This document shows, one piece after another, positions 21,788 to 22,037 of a stretch of 22,037 nucleotides of DNA (positions are counted from its first letter, which is position 1; each line of letters starts with the position of its first letter). A model generated the notes under the pieces. That model saw only the letters and a program-made list of their open reading frames with translations. It did not search any database and was not told the DNA's origin. Both the position numbers and the translations under genes were made by a program. Source of the stretch: Actinomycetota bacterium (lineage in GTDB: Bacteria; Actinomycetota; Thermoleophilia; Solirubrobacterales; Solirubrobacteraceae); NCBI GenBank assembly GCA_019348435.1, contig JAHWJM010000004.1, positions 1-22,037 on the forward strand. Reading direction: 5' to 3'.

Positions 21788-22037
21788 CTACTTCGCGAAC
21801 TCCACCGAGCGCGACTCGCGGATGACGGTGACCTTGATCTGCCCTGGATACTCGAGCTCGCGCTCGATCTCGCGGGCGATCTCGCGCGAGAGCAGCATCG
21901 CGGCGTCGTCGTCGACCGATGTCGGCGTGACGATGACGCGGATCTCGCGGCCCGCCTGCATCGCATAGGACTTCTCGACGCCCTCGTGGCGCGCGGCGAT
22001 CTGCTCGAGCGCGCGCAGGCGCTTGACGTAGTGCTCC
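21788..22037 (-). CDS. rny: ribonuclease Y, C-terminal part (5' end outside the window)
   Basis: The final 82 residues of RNase Y, reading LEQIAARHEGVEKSYAMQAG, REIRVIVTPTSVDDDAAMLL, SREIAREIERELEYPGQIKV, TVIRESRSVEFAK. This end of the HD-domain endoribonuclease is highly conserved (GVEKSYAxQAGREIRV, EYPGQIKVTVIRE). RNase Y starts mRNA decay at the membrane. The active-site HD motif, KH domain and membrane anchor lie beyond the window. Its presence in high-GC DNA fits deep-branching actinobacteria rather than streptomycetes or mycobacteria. Confidence 0.95.
   Translation of the reverse strand, partial: EHYVKRLRALEQIAARHEGVEKSYAMQAGREIRVIVTPTSVDDDAAMLLSREIAREIERELEYPGQIKVTVIRESRSVEFAK

Noticed and set aside
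1..22037. tRNA, rRNA, insertion sequences or CRISPR arrays
   Set aside because: None was seen on either strand by eye; a tRNAscan or Infernal run would settle small RNAs.

Overview
The window is 22 kb of very GC-rich DNA with strongly G/C-ending codons. It carries RNase Y, an intein-bearing Rv2578c-type radical SAM protein, MiaB and a PrfC-type GTPase, and many genes seem to lack leaders, with a TANNNT box 6-8 nt before the start codon. Together these point to a high-GC actinobacterium, most likely a deep branch such as Thermoleophilia (Solirubrobacterales). The taxon is an inference; there is no rRNA or tRNA here to confirm it.

Left end (1-2.0 kb), accessory and partly decayed: a weak partial reading frame, a small protein with two tandem ribbon-helix-helix domains, a Vps62/DUF946-like gene broken by an in-frame TAG and a one-base frameshift, and a small one-pass membrane protein.

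2.0-6.2 kb (minus strand): a tightly coupled four-gene operon. Its order is ketoacyl-ACP synthase III (TTG start), wax ester synthase/diacylglycerol acyltransferase, thioester-type fatty acyl reductase, and a coiled-coil protein. Junctions are TGA-ATG abutment, GTGA overlap and ATGA overlap. The gene content fits neutral-lipid (wax ester or triacylglycerol) synthesis, and the last gene is a candidate lipid-droplet coat (phasin-like) protein.

6.3-9.6 kb: an SGNH-hydrolase-like gene, a lipoprotein, and a divergent NarL-type two-component system with an inverted repeat in the shared intergenic region.

9.6-15.1 kb: a large LuxR-family ATPase regulator split by a one-base frameshift just upstream of its C-terminal region, a UbiG-like methyltransferase, and two short-chain dehydrogenases.

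15.1-18.0 kb: an Rv2578c-family radical SAM protein interrupted by a 301-residue intein inside its iron-sulfur cysteine motif. Divergent from it lies an internally deleted glyoxalase (VOC) remnant in frame with a short, His-rich cation diffusion facilitator.

18.0-22.0 kb, housekeeping: miaB and a PrfC-type release factor gene diverge from a 45-bp intergenic region holding two overlapping leaderless promoters. A metallo-beta-lactamase-fold gene follows, under a textbook MerR-type promoter (perfect 16-bp palindrome in a 19-bp spacer). The window ends inside rny (RNase Y).
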